From Dacryopinax spathularia (Eukaryota; Basidiomycota; Dacrymycetes; Dacrymycetales; Dacrymycetaceae), in the NCBI GenBank assembly GCA_037974965.1, contig JBBPFI010000009.1, positions 124,001-188,000 on the forward strand: DNA of 64,000 nucleotides. The letters run 5' to 3'. Within the stretch, counting starts at the first letter, position 1. Every line of letters starts with the position of its first letter. Position numbers and translations under genes: made by a program. The notes beneath the pieces are model-generated. The model searched no databases and had not been told where the DNA came from. It saw only the letters and a program-made list of their open reading frames with translations. Shown here piece by piece: positions 34,701-46,100 of this stretch.

Positions 34701-35137
34701 TCTCAACCTGACAGGACGTGCACAGTTCTGAAGCATCGAAGCAGTCTCTGCATCGGATCAGAGGATCGCTTGGCTTACTGCAATGGGTACAAGATGCCGA
34801 CTTGGATCTTCGGCCGTAATGCCGCAAGCATTCTGCCGCAACTTCAGCTCGTCGCTCGAGGAATGCAGCCAGATGATCGGAACCCGCCTAAGGACGTGAG
34901 CTCGCTGCTCGAATGAAGTACCGGTCTGCTTACCTGCTTCCTTTTTGGCACTTCCCGACCGGAGTCGGCCGCGGGAGATAGCACTTTCGGGGTTATAAGC
35001 GGCGCCGCAGGACGTGGTGTAGAATCGACGCAAATGTGTGCTGAAGCTGGATTTCGTTGCCTCGTTCTCTGGAGCTTATCCATATCTTCGAGCTGCGAGA
35101 TATTAGGATTTCTCCGATTCCGGCGGGTTGCAGGCAT
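31761..35137 (-). CDS. KDZ transposase with CxC2 cysteine cluster
   Basis: Nine exons (35137-34934, 34887-34097, 34046-33884, 33821-33685, 33632-33241, 33180-32998, 32944-32806, 32756-32077, 32023-31761) give 983 residues. The CxC2 zinc cluster (SCTHCSKPSDPLIRCRDCF, LCTSCQVERH) is followed by GIHDVSMHFCEC, FPSTYEIPKTAFTFALL, SAYDYYAKLVRQ and LYLGGDGNFTL. The RNase H-like transposase core has CLRHGFYRPRGTVDLQIGER, FSNVDYAFANAVAG, LSYDLACMW, YAHKESCRYLFS, GAGRVDGEGVERTWAEHN and STKEMNPGHRRDCLETHF. The long helical tail (IEELKIQHAYRQAVRQ, RARRAMLSLG, WKEEAELLKEEMRRVIRFF) is the usual KDZ end. One intron (32,945-32,997) appears to use a GC donor. No stop or frameshift is seen, so it looks functional. 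It would excise and insert the element. Confidence 0.9.
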
Positions 35138-35600
35138 GGCTCCTCGACAAACCAGGCGCTGAGCCAAAGCATTCTGCAGGCATAGTATGCATTGCCGAAA
35201 CTAGCCAGCGGACACGGACGTCGGGTATGCTTGTGCATCATCTCCGCTACTCAGCGGAGACCTCGCAACCATCTTCTCAAGGGGACTTTGATGATCGACA
35301 CAGCTTGCACCGGCCAGAGACGTCTTCATGTGGAGGAGAGTGCTTCCTTCTTCCTGCAAGCTCCCGGACATCCAAACCCTTACGTTGCTTCCGTCAGAAG
35401 GTGATGATCATCGGAAGCTGGTGTGGCGGTATGCGCTCTGCCCCTTCCTTCCCTTGCTCCCGACGTGCTAAGATTAAAATGTCAAAACCGCTGCCCAACA
35501 CGTTGGGCCGTACTGCGAGTGCGACCGCTCTGGTTCTGCTTGTCAAGAACACGTCACTCGCTGGCCTTGGAGGAAGAGCTCTCGGCTTCATCTCGTCGAT
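35138..35600. other. divergent promoter region inside KDZ element
   Basis: About 460 bp between the start codons of the transposase (-) and the next gene (+). Open frames on both strands lack recognisable features. A shared promoter is likely. Confidence 0.5.
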
Positions 35601-37386
35601 ATGGTGAACTTCGCGCCCGAGCAGAGAAAATGGCTCTTGGAACGCTTATCCAGATTTAACGATCAAGCTGACTCCCGGAAAGGCAAGCAATATGCAGAGG
35701 ACGTCACTGCCGCCTTCAAAGAGGCCTTTCCCGACTATATTCCTCGGAAAAGCGGAGACATTGGTCAGGTACGTCATGAGTCTCACAACGACATGAATAT
35801 GCAGAATGATCTGAAGCCGAGTCCAGCAGATCTACGTCTTTCTGCGAAACAACCGATCGCATGTGAGCGACCCGATCATGAAGCTGCCATCCGTGAAAGA
35901 AAAGCCCTCACCGGTCGCTATCGTAGCACGCGAGCTCATGGCGGCAGAGATACCCGACTTGGCAGAGAAGCTGGCCCATCATGCAGGTCAGATCGATAAG
36001 TCTGTTTTTCAAGCACGTCCCACTTTCCTGAAGCAATACTGGGAGGAGAACATTTCGGACGGTGCCCGAAGAAAGTATATGGAGGCGGCTCAAAGTCTAC
36101 GGGAAACTGCTTCGGCTGAGACCGAGCTGCAGAGAAGGTCGGCGCTTCCAATCCATGCACGAAAGTCTGCTGACGTCCCTCAAGCGCGCCTGAGAAGATT
36201 TACAACACCGTGCTCGCTTTCCACAAGTCCCTCGCTGCCCAATCAGGCTGGGTTTTCTTCACGTTGGGTGGCGGTCTAGACCATAATGGAAATCGGGCGA
36301 TCGCAACGTAAGTAGCTTATCCTTTTGAGCGAGCCGCAAGATAACACTCTGGTGCTAGCGTCGAAACCGGTCAAACTCTGGCAGGTCTGACGTTCTCGCA
36401 ATTCAACGTTGGCCACCGCACTCACGTTGCCGAGGCTTTCAAGGACTTTCTGAGAGCTGCCAGTTAGCGCGCTGCTTTTCATCTCTCAACATGGTACTGA
36501 CGTTCGTATCGCTAGTCCCGGCGGTCGGGCAAGATGCAACCACACGATGTCTGCCTACAATCCAACGCTACGAAAGCGGCTGTCCGATGCTGCCGGCTCT
36601 CGATCCCCAGTGGAACAAGCCTGAGATTAGCGTGGTGCTGGCCACCTTTCTCACGCACCTTTTTGGTACGAATCCGACGTTCGTGGGAGCTGATCTGATC
36701 GCTAGCCCACAGAGCATGAGACGCAAGGCACTGAGATCGACTGGCATAGTGCACACCCGCTTCCTGGGCGGATGCCCATAGGGAGCTCTTTCATGCATCC
36801 GGAGAAGATGTCTTACGCGAGCCTCATCCTTGTCTACCAGAGGATTCAAGAGGAACAGTCAACGTTGGCGGAAGGATATACGTTCTTCAGAGTCTCGAAC
36901 GGTAGGCCGAACTGCAGCAGGTCACGCGTCTGCACATGTTCATACTGACATCCTCCCTGCCAGAGACTCGTGACGCAATCGGTCCAGAAGCCCCGATCAC
37001 GCCTCAGACAAGAAGGATAACGGCATCTGGCAATAACGTATGTTCTACGAGTTCCCGACGTCGGCAACATCATGCCCCAGAGAACTTCGGAATAGGGCAG
37101 TCTCCCTTCTCGACGCCGCCTCCTACGTCTGAAGCGGAGTCGGACGTGCCTGCCGGAGGGCCGTCCGCCATTCGTCGCAATCGCCGCAGGGAAGAGGATG
37201 AGAATGAGCAGTTTGAAGAGACACCGATGCCTGCTAAACGGCGTAGAAGACCGACGTACGTCTCCTAGTCTCTCAACTCGCGGGTTTTGCTCATAGTCTG
37301 CTTCCAGACTGAAGATGATGCTCGCTCAATCTCCCGGGTACAAGAACAAGTGGGAAGCTGCTCTCGTAGCTGTTTCTTTTGACTGA
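35601..37386 (+). CDS. uncharacterised nuclear-type protein (KDZ cargo)
   Basis: Exons 35601-35768, 35830-36137, 36185-36307, 36359-36462, 36516-36665, 36713-36901, 36964-37255 and 37308-37386 give 470 residues. The start MVNFAPEQRKWLLERLSRF and the segment ENISDGARRKYMEAAQSLRE resemble a repeat-associated family common in Agaricomycetes, known to me only as hypothetical proteins. Later segments are SGWVFFTLGGGLDHNG, DPQWNKPEISVVLATFL and FMHPEKMSYASLILVYQRIQ. The C-terminal quarter is polar and carries a nuclear-localisation-type run (PMPAKRRRRPT). Two donors are unusual (GTCGGC, GTTAGC), so single exon edges may shift. It is divergent from the transposase gene. Confidence 0.65.
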
Positions 37387-37643
37387 CTCAGAGTAGGTCC
37401 CGACAACGTGTACCCGCTCCTTCAGCTGCAATGTCGCGGTCCTCTGCTAGACGCCTGCAGTCCGCGTGAGAATTCTCGACGTCCGCCTACTGAGGGTAGA
37501 GGGAATGAGAGCGGAACAGCCTGTGAGTCTGACCGACGTGGCCTATCGAGACAGAACGTGGTATCTTAGCTGCAATTATAATCTTTTGGTTACAAGTGGA
37601 TGACCCTTCTAGCGTGAATGTGCCCATTTAGCAGCTCAACGTT

Positions 37644-39432
37644 CTACAACATAGAAGATAGAACAAATTGACGATAGCGCTGATATGCTTCTAAGCACTT
37701 TATCTTCTCCCCATGCATCCCCTTGTACTTGGCTTGATGACGTAGCCAGGCTGCGAGTCCCTGCCTTTCTGTTGCGAGCGTCGGTTGATGGGTAATCGAA
37801 CCTGAGGAGGATAAAGCTCGCACTTCCTCGCTTGGAGGACGTCTCCAGTAAGCAGTGTAGATATCAGACAGGAGAAGCACATAATTTACGTCCTCTCTGA
37901 AATCGATATCGAAGGTCATGTCGGCTGAGAAGACCGCCACTTCGCCGGGTGAATAGTCGTGATGGACGTCCATGATCGGGTCAATTTGCGTCTCAAGACT
38001 TGCGCCGGGGCCTTCATTGTATCGTCTTTTCAATACCCTCGATGAACTGCTTGGGGACTCGCGATTGGCGCGAACACCGGCATCTATCCCTGCCGACATT
38101 GAGCCGGACGTCTTCGATCCACTTGTGGACGCGGACGGCTCGCTTTCATTCGATTCAATGAGCTCTTCTTCTTCTGTATCCTCCGGCAAACCAAGGACCG
38201 CCTTCCATGAAAGCCAAGGAGGGCGTTCTGCCGCCGTGAACTCGACTGATCGAGACAGATCGACGTTGAAGATTTGCTCGATCTCAGAGCTATAGAAAGT
38301 TATACCGTTTGAGCAGATGGCGATTGGAGGATCGGGCAAGAGCTTTTCGCCTACGTACTGGTCAGGTGGCTGGGAGGCCGCAGATCAGAAGAGCACACAC
38401 GTTCGCTAAGCTCCCGAATGAATAGCGTGCCGTCCCACATACCGACGTTAAACGCCCACTGGCTGACTGTCGACCACTTGTATGGTTGTTCTTCATAGCC
38501 AGGAAGATAGATGTACTGAGAGACGCCGACTAGCACTTGCTGGGAGGCCTTCAGCGCGTGAGGCAAATCACGCCATAAGCAATTTCGACCAAGCATGACA
38601 CCTAGACGGGCTCAGTGCTCATCAGGAGGAAAGCGATAGCATTTGCTCACTGAACCACGTCTTCAAGTCTCGCCTTAAGAGTGTGTTGCTCGACTTCAGT
38701 GGAAGATATTGATTTGGGCGAGGCGGCCAAAGGCTTCTAGACGGCGAGTGCGGGTCGATCGGTATCGACTTAGCTGCAGAGAAATGATGTTTTCCGTAGC
38801 CAGGAAGAGTTACCTGCGATCCATCACGTCGCATAAACGTCTTGACGTCGAGCACTCCGCTGACGTTCCAGTCTTGAGCTGGCTGGGAGTGCGGGAGAGA
38901 GAAGGAAGGGCTTGTTCGCGAAGCGGCCAAGGCGTTCTGTAGCGTCGAAAACCAGCCGGGAAGCGCGTCTGCGCCGACAAAACGCTCCGTAGCAATATGA
39001 GAGAGGGAATCCAAGACTTCCCGGAGGCGAAGCGCTGAAGATGGCACCTCTTCAGTGCCTCGTCACGAAGAAGAGTTGAAGGACGTCCTCACCAGCTTGC
39101 ACTCCATCCGCAGCGGAAACGAACTCACTAACGAGCTGCTCCAGTTTGCTACCTCTTTCGCGCACGGAGTTGCTCCTTTGGCAGGTCATGCTGTAGTGAG
39201 GCAGTATGCCTGGGAACAAGCAGCCGTCGGCCGCCGATTCATGCTTCACCAAGTCGATATCACGGTCATGATACAGTGTTTCGGCTGCAGGGCTACGTCC
39301 CCCCGTACCTGGTCGGACGTAAGAAAGCGTAGCAACGACTGCTCTGTGCCACAGCCTACCGAGTGTCGTTGAAGAAGCAGCCAGACTATCCAGACGACCA
39401 AGATTCAGGAAGGAGGTAGTTGAGGTCATCAC
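37644..39432 (-). CDS. uncharacterised 554-residue protein (KDZ cargo)
   Basis: Exons 39432-39093, 39058-38651, 38601-38399 and 38357-37644 give 554 residues, in phase throughout. The first intron would be only 34 nt, so the start region is less sure. Distinct segments are DWNVSGVLDVKTFMRRDG, LPGYGKHHFSAAKSIPIDPH, GRNCLWRDLPHALKASQQVL, VSQYIYLPGYEEQPYKWSTV, NVGMWDGTLFIRELSER and DPPIAICSNGITFYSSEIEQ. An acidic Ser-rich stretch follows. The dense tyrosine/tryptophan-rich core looks like a folded globular protein. I cannot assign a family. I looked for a TET/JBP-type His-x-Asp because such genes travel with some KDZ elements, but saw none convincing. Confidence 0.6.
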
Positions 39433-39858
39433 AACAATGAACAATAAGGTATGTACGATGCTGGCAGCCAAAATTCCGAATGCGCTCAGGGTCGGCAGAC
39501 GGCCGCAGTCACCAGATTGCACGATGATGAACCAGTTCGATGCAGAATAATAATGCTTGTCCAGCAAAGCGATGCTTCAAGAGTAGCGCTCTAGAAAGAT
39601 GTCTGCCGAGTACAATACAATGGATCCATCATCGGGCCGGATCCGCACGGTCGGCACAGTCACCGGATACTTCTCTTCCTCAGGGTTGAAGTCTGCAGAC
39701 GTCCCGACACATGATAGCCAACACAGACTGCTGGGACGTCCGCATAGAGCTCAAAGTTAGCAATAAACATTGCATTCAGGAAACGGCGCACGGCCACGCG
39801 TATATAGACTACAATTACGATGTATCTGCGGAGGGAGATGCCAGGCATACACTCGCGC
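39433..39858. other. spacer in KDZ element
   Basis: About 425 bp with a 73-codon minus-strand frame (39,660-39,881) rich in Val/Ile (YIVIVVYIRVAVRRFLNA). It could be a missed terminal exon of the RPA70N-like gene. Nothing else stands out. Confidence 0.4.
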
Positions 39859-40423
39859 TCAAAGGCAGCCAATTGCCGCACGCCTCTCTCCTCTGCTTCC
39901 TCCCACTTCCGGAATACTCATGTCAGCCTGGTGGCTCAGAGGCTCGCGGTAGCCAGTTGTAGTTTCTCTTCCGACCAGATATTGAACGATGTGTTTCAGC
40001 GCATTCTCCGGGTCGACGCTGACGTCCAGATTTGCAGGAGACCCGTATAGCCGGGACGGACGTCCGATCGCCATGATATCAACCAATGTCACTATTCTGC
40101 GGGCATATCAGCATGCCTGTCGAACGCCGACGAAGCCGCGTACTGTAGGGTACCAAGCTCAACCGTAAAGTACTTCTTCACGGCAATTATGGTGAACGGG
40201 CTCAGCATTCCCGATGCCACGAGATCATTCAGCTGCGGATGAAGGCGAACGTTGATTATGTCGAACCCGTCACTGACGGCCAATCTGTAGAAGATGGTCA
40301 GGCTACAATCCAGAGTAGAGTAGGCTGTGGCACGTACTGGCATTCAGCCGAGCCCGCCTCTTGCATGTCGGAAGTCTTTAGGACGTGCGCGACCTGAAGA
40401 AAGGGCGACTTTAACGGCTCCAT
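39859..40423 (-). CDS. stand-alone RPA70N-like OB-fold protein (KDZ cargo)
   Basis: Exons 40423-40338, 40284-40154 and 40091-39859 give 149 residues. The pattern SPFLQVAHVLKTS ... LAVSDGFDIINVRLHPQLND ... SGMLSPFTIIAVKKYFTVEL ... VTLVDIMAIGRPS follows that of the N-terminal OB fold of replication protein A's large subunit. It matches in strand order and in the VSDG turn. It lacks the DNA-binding OB folds. RPA70N binds short acidic motifs of partner proteins, so this could be a decoy or adaptor for RPA partners. The C-terminal 40 residues are uncertain and might be replaced by another exon (an open frame continues to 39,660). Confidence 0.55.
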
Positions 40424-40854
40424 CCTGAGCATCCGCCTACAGGTTCCCTTCTTTAGAGTGATGGAGGGCATGTCTTCTCTGCCGGAAAAAGCCTAGATGA
40501 GCTGGAGAAGATGGCGGTCTCTGGATGACACTGGCGGACACGCTCGTAAGGTGCTGTAGCGGACTAAGACTGGTTCCGGCGGCGCGTACGTGCCTCTGCA
40601 AGACTACAGCTCTCCAGCCTCGCCTCAATGCCCAGATGTGCATCTCATCCATCGCGGACCGCCTTGTGTTAGGCTAGCCCATATGCCTGAACGTGAACGA
40701 AATTGACTGGTATTAACCCGACGTTGTACAGCTGTGTAGACGAAAAGAAGTTGCTATCGGATAATCATGAAACCTTCCACTCCGGCGCTCTCATGAGCTT
40801 TCCTGACCGAATTTATACTATATGGACGTCCCGCTCAGTTGGAGGCCGACCACC

Positions 40855-41578
40855 CTACGCCTCGCAGCCGCTGCGGTGCTGAGACGAAGGCATAGTGACC
40901 GCAGTGGTGTCGGTGACGTCGGAAGCTTCTTCGAAATGGGGGCTCCCACTAGAAATGCTAGTGCCAGTCTCAGTGGACTGAGAAAGTTCAGGCTCTGGAA
41001 TCTGTGTCGACCAAAGAAGTCAGTAGGTGTTAAAACGGAGAGCAGAGACGCACTTCTTCGAGATCGTGAATCTGAGGCCAACGCCTTTCACACTCTTGAA
41101 CGACCAACCTAGCAAGCTTCCCAAGCTCAAGGACGCTCATTTTTGAGAGTTGACGTCCACGCTGCTCAGCTGCGGAATTGTGCTGCATATCTACACGTCC
41201 TCCGTCAGACATAATAAGCTTCAGGCCGTCAACGAGCTTTACCTTGCGTTTCAGTGCGCGACCTCGCAAACATCTCGTCATACACGTCCGTCAGGAGCTC
41301 GTAGAAGAACGAATCGTCGATTTGCTTCAGCAGCTTCTTGGATTTACGGGCATGCCGCCCCTTTTCTGAGAACAAGACATCAGTCTGTGATCTTGACAAC
41401 AACGTGAGCACGGACCTTCAGCGGCGTTGGCTGTCGCTCCTATCAAGAAGCGATACTTCGATGCACAGACGCGCAAGGAGACTGTATTGTTCGCTGTATC
41501 CTTGATGACGACCGTATCATCCAGGCATGGCTGCTGAGAAGTAGTGGTAACCTCCAGAACAGAGCGACAGGCGGACAT
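40855..41578 (-). CDS. uncharacterised 189-residue protein (KDZ cargo)
   Basis: Exons 41578-41416, 41365-41243, 41190-41054 and 41001-40855 give 189 residues, in phase with ordinary donors and branch sites. It starts MSACRSVLEVTTTSQQ and contains VSLRVCASKYRFLIGATANA. A basic helical stretch follows (KGRHARKSKKLLKQIDDSFF, LLTDVYDEMFARS), then VLELGKLARLVVQECERRW. The tail is acidic and Ser/Thr-rich (PELSQSTETGTSIS). No family is recognised. It lies in a run of minus-strand genes between the RPA70N-like gene and the leucine-zipper gene. Confidence 0.6.
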
Positions 41579-41866
41579 ATTGGCAATACGTGTATGCAGA
41601 TAACAATGTAGAGAGAGAGAGAGAGATACACAGGGGGTGTCCACCAGCGGAGCCAACTATTAAAGCTCCGCTGCAGATGCACAGCCTGCACTAATTAGGC
41701 AAGAGGGTAAACATGCCTGAATCTAAAAGAGCAAGATCTGTTGCCCTTACAGCGCGGAAACTTCATCTACGATTCCAGAATGCTACATTCACTTGTCCTA
41801 ATTGTACATATTGAAGCTTCACACCGGTATCCCATTCACTAATGTCTGCAGCTGGCCGTCCTTCCT

Positions 41867-43164
41867 TCATGTGGCATCCTCGGTAGACTGTAGTTCACGC
41901 TTGAGCCGCGCGTTCTCAAGCTGAAGCGCTTTCACCTGCTTCTCCAGACCGTCCACGCGGCGGTCCAGTTCCAACAGCATAAATGCCTTGAGAAGATTCT
42001 CACTCCGCAGTGACTCTGCTCTTGCACTCCAGTCGGGCTGCGGAGTGAACTTCACGTCGATTTTCTTGTCCTCCTCGGGTTCGACTTTGATCTGAATCTG
42101 AATCTGTACATCAACGTAACTCGGGAATGACAGCAAAAAGAAAGACTAGACTCGCACCTCATCCTCGTCGTCGGACAAGAGCTCGATGATGTTCTGCCCT
42201 GAAGGAGCCCGGTCTAGCGCGCGCCTCTTCCTCGGTTGAACTTCGTCCCCATCTGACTCAAGAGGCCTCTTCTGCTGTTGGGTGAAAGAGCTGCCCAAGG
42301 ATGTGCCTTGCTCCGTAAGAACCGGCTGAGGGAACAGAGCGGCCGCAGAGTGATTGCGGTCTTCGGGCATCCCCTGAGCTGGGTACGTCGACAGTGCTTG
42401 AGAGGTCCCTCGAGCCCGAGGGGCTACCTCCCCCTGAGATGCTCCCTGAGCCTGAGTCGTCCCCTCAGACGTCCCCTGAGCCGCAGACGCCGATGTGAGC
42501 CGCACGGCTCCCGACGGCTTGTCGACCTGGGTCGTCGGGTTGCTCTGAGAGGACGTATGCGCACCCGACGCCGCCTTTTTCTGCGCGGCACTCCTTGTCT
42601 GAGGACGGCGATCGTTCTTTTGAGTCTTAGTCTTGGCGGAGCCTTTGCCACGGGACGTGCTCGATGCATTGGCAGAGGTCTTCGTATTGGACGTGTTCTT
42701 CGTCGCAGCCGTATTCCCCAGATTAGCCATGTCTTTCTTGCCCACGTACGTATTGAGCTCTTTCTTCGTAGATGATCGACGTGAGGTGGAAGGAGCCCGC
42801 TTCAGGTCAGGAAGGACCTGAAGAAAGTCGAGAAAACCTAAGCCGCCGTCAGCGCCAGCTATCTTCAAGGAAAGAGTCGGACTAACAGTCGACCGAGGAG
42901 CTCTGTATTTGATCCTTCCTTTGCATGCACCTTCCAGGCTGTTAAGAGTAGCGTCGACCGATATGAAGACCGATTGTACTGTCGCTGCAGCCGACGATAT
43001 AATGTTTTGTCAGTGACAGACGACGGTTGAAGAGAGAGATGACTTCCAGCGCTGGGCAAGACCGAGATCCCCTGAATACGCGGGAGTATATCAGCCGATA
43101 CGACTCACGTTCGCGGGCGCTCACCCTGAGTCTTCCATCCTTCCTGAGCTTCTACGACCAGCAT
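41867..43164 (-). CDS. leucine-zipper protein with SUMO-interaction and sumoylation-type motifs (KDZ cargo)
   Basis: Exons 43164-43125, 43071-43025, 42984-42894, 42837-42158 and 42103-41867 give 364 residues. The centre is a low-complexity Ser/Thr/Gln/Ala stretch with repeated AQG and EGT units. A basic patch (QPRKRRALDR) precedes NIIELLSDDEDE, a hydrophobic core followed by acidic residues as in a SUMO-interaction motif. Directly after it comes IKVEPEED, a psi-K-x-E sumoylation-type site. The C-terminus is a coiled coil with leucine heptads (LLELDRRVDGLEKQVKALQL). All junctions are in phase. The 13-residue first exon is less certain because its ATG overlaps the start codon of the divergent RPA1-like gene. 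Confidence 0.65.
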
Positions 43165-46100
43165 GGCTGAAAGCTTGCACGAGCATACTTGCGCTCATCT
43201 TCTGCAAAGCACCGACAATACGTTCAATGATGCTATCGTGTACGTCCTGAGCTGCGAGCTTATCGCTATAGACGGACGTGCGCTCTCCAAAGAGCTTGAG
43301 TACAGGTAAGCCATCAACGGTTGAGACGATATATGCTGATCACCCTGCTCTAGAGCCACACTAGCCGACCTCACTCAATCGATAGACGTCATGCTTGGGG
43401 ATCAGCCGGCAGCTCTGGCTGCGAAGAACAAGCTGGAGAAAGGCACGCTGCTGAGCGTGAGAGAAGTCATGCGCGGTACTCTGATGAACACCAGGTACGT
43501 TATATGCGCTTCGTCCCGCCCGCGCTCAGCTCAATGTATGTCAGGATCATTGTGATTCTGCGTGCTCAGATCGTTGGGAAGCTTGGAAAGCTTCCTATGT
43601 TCAGACCGATGCCTCTAAACCTCTCAACGACGGCAGTCCAAGCTGTCTCATCTCATACAAACTCTCTGGGTACGTCCGCCTTCCTTGCTTGGGCCTACCT
43701 TCTTGTCTGACCACGTCCATGGTACTTCACATACAGACGCGCCTTCTTTGAATGCTGGAGATGGCGCGGCCGGTTCTTCTGGTATCACCTGACCTTCAAC
43801 AAGAGCATATAGCGGTCTGATCGACGCTCCGACGCCCACGCGCGAGCTTCTTCATCTGCCTTCGCAGACTCCGCCTGCTGCCGATAACTCAACCGAGGCC
43901 GATGCAGGTTCACAGCGTACCAGGGACAAGGGAAAAAAGCCGGCTGCGCCGACGAAGGTCACGCCTCGGCCGAATCCAGGGAAGCAGAAAGGAACGGCCG
44001 GAGAGACGTCCGGTAAGAATGACCCCAGCCGTCGACACACTCAGTCGGCTGCTGGCAAGGCGGGTGGAAGCAATCAGCAGGCTTCTGGATCAGGATCGTC
44101 CTCCGCCCAGGCAGGCAACTCTGCTGCCGCCGACTACCTTGCCGAACCCGATTGGGACGAAGGCGACATCAATCTGATGATGCTGAGCGACCTTCGGCCC
44201 AAAATGCGAGTTGCATGGGAAGTCTACGTCCGGATCCATCATATCTTCGGACCGAAGGAGTACTCGAACGCTAAAGGAAGCGGGAGATTCATGTTCTTCA
44301 TCGTCCAGGATGCAAAGAACGTAAGTGAGAGCTGCCTCGGCCTGCATCTTTCGCTGACAGGCGTACAGAATGCCATGAAAGTGCTCATATTCAGCGACGA
44401 AATGCTTGACAGAGCGAAGGAAACGCTGAAGGAAGGATACGTACGTCTGAGTCTCCGCTGAATGGATCCCTGCTAATCACTTTTCAGGTCATGAGATTGA
44501 ACAATGCCAGAATCCGGCCTACCGACATGGATTATCGCCTACCTAAGCTTCTTCCGTACGAAGCCGTCGTGAATAATCATATGAATTTTGAGCCGATGGA
44601 GACCGGGGTAAGTCTTTCGTGCTTGACTCTTTAAGCGCTCCTCTGATACCCTCGAGTCAGGACTACGGCATCCCTCCGATCGAGATAGACTACTCAGACC
44701 TACGTACTGTTCGAGGCTTAGGACCGAAGTCTGTCATCAACATCCTCGCCGTGATCCACGACGTAGGCGGTCTGGCGGATATGAAGAAAGTAAAGCGCGT
44801 CGCAACGACCGACGGCGCTGAGTCAGATCAGGATGATGCGGAACTTGGTTGGAACGGCAAGCGCACTCGTCTTGAGGTCACTCTGGTCGATGCGACGATG
44901 TTCGCTATCCGCCTGGCTGTTTGGAACGAGAAAGCCATTAGCTTCAGAGGCCAAGTTGGCGACGTCGTTGCGCTGAAGAACGTCGTCATAGCCACGCATG
45001 GCGGCGTCAGCCTCAACGTCTACCGCAGCACGACGATAACCCTGAACCCTGCCCATCCCGACGCCCAGAAACTCAAGACGTGGTATAGCGGGCTTCCAAG
45101 CGATCAACTCTTCCAGTCGGTGTCCTCCGGCTTCAGCGCGCAGTGCCCTCTCAAGCCCGACGTGCTGCCGCGCTCTTTCTGCTTATCGATCAAGGAGGTC
45201 CTCGATTGTGGTCTCGGATCTGGCCAGAAGGTCGAGACGTTCAACGTCATCGGCACGATCAAAAGGATTGATACTGTCGGCGCTACTTATGAGTGCTGTC
45301 CTCATCCCGATTGCAACAAAAGCGTCGAACGTGGCAGGTGCGAGATCGCGGACCACAAGCCGTCGAGGAAGAAGCGCTACTGGTAAAGTTGCTTTCCTTC
45401 TCAATATTTTCTGTCCTCTGACGTCTATTCGAGCTATCGTTTGCACATTGGTATCGCTGAGGAACGCTCTCGTCTGCGGCTTGTTGTCTTCTCGCCGCTG
45501 GCAGACGAAATGGTAGGAGAAACGGCGCAGGAGCTACATAAGCATAAGGCAAGCTCTCAATTAGTTCTTTTTGCTTGTTGCTGACGGAGGATAGGATGAT
45601 CCCTCGTACGCGAAGGAGAAGATGAGACCTTTGATGAAAACGAAGTGGTGGTTCACAGTCCAAGCTCGCACCAATCGTTGGTGGGTAAGTGAAGGCGGAA
45701 TTCTCTGAAGATCTACGCTGAACGTCCATAGGATAAGTATCTCGATCAAGCTCAAAGCGTGATTCAATACACCGTGACGGGCGCGAAACAGCTGGATGAA
45801 GATGAGAAGGACGATTCGCATGACAACGACAACCGGTCTGAACCGGCTGAAGAGCCGCACGTCCATGATCCCGAGCACGAGGTGCGACCTGATTCGGAGG
45901 ATGAAGACTCCGGCTGCGACGGCCGCGCACAAGAAGATGCTCTCGAGGAGGAAGACTCCGGACGTCAGTCGATTCAGCATGAGTCTGACGAAGATCCTGC
46001 CGCTGCGGGAGAAAGCAGGGACGACGACTCGAGCGATGAGTCAATGAAAGACGACTCTATTCTGGCTGCTATTGAAGATCCGGACGTCGCTGCGGCTGAT

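Noticed and set aside
37644-39432. A TET/JBP dioxygenase, which can accompany KDZ elements.
   Set aside because: No convincing His-x-Asp and distal His/Arg pattern could be found in the spliced protein.
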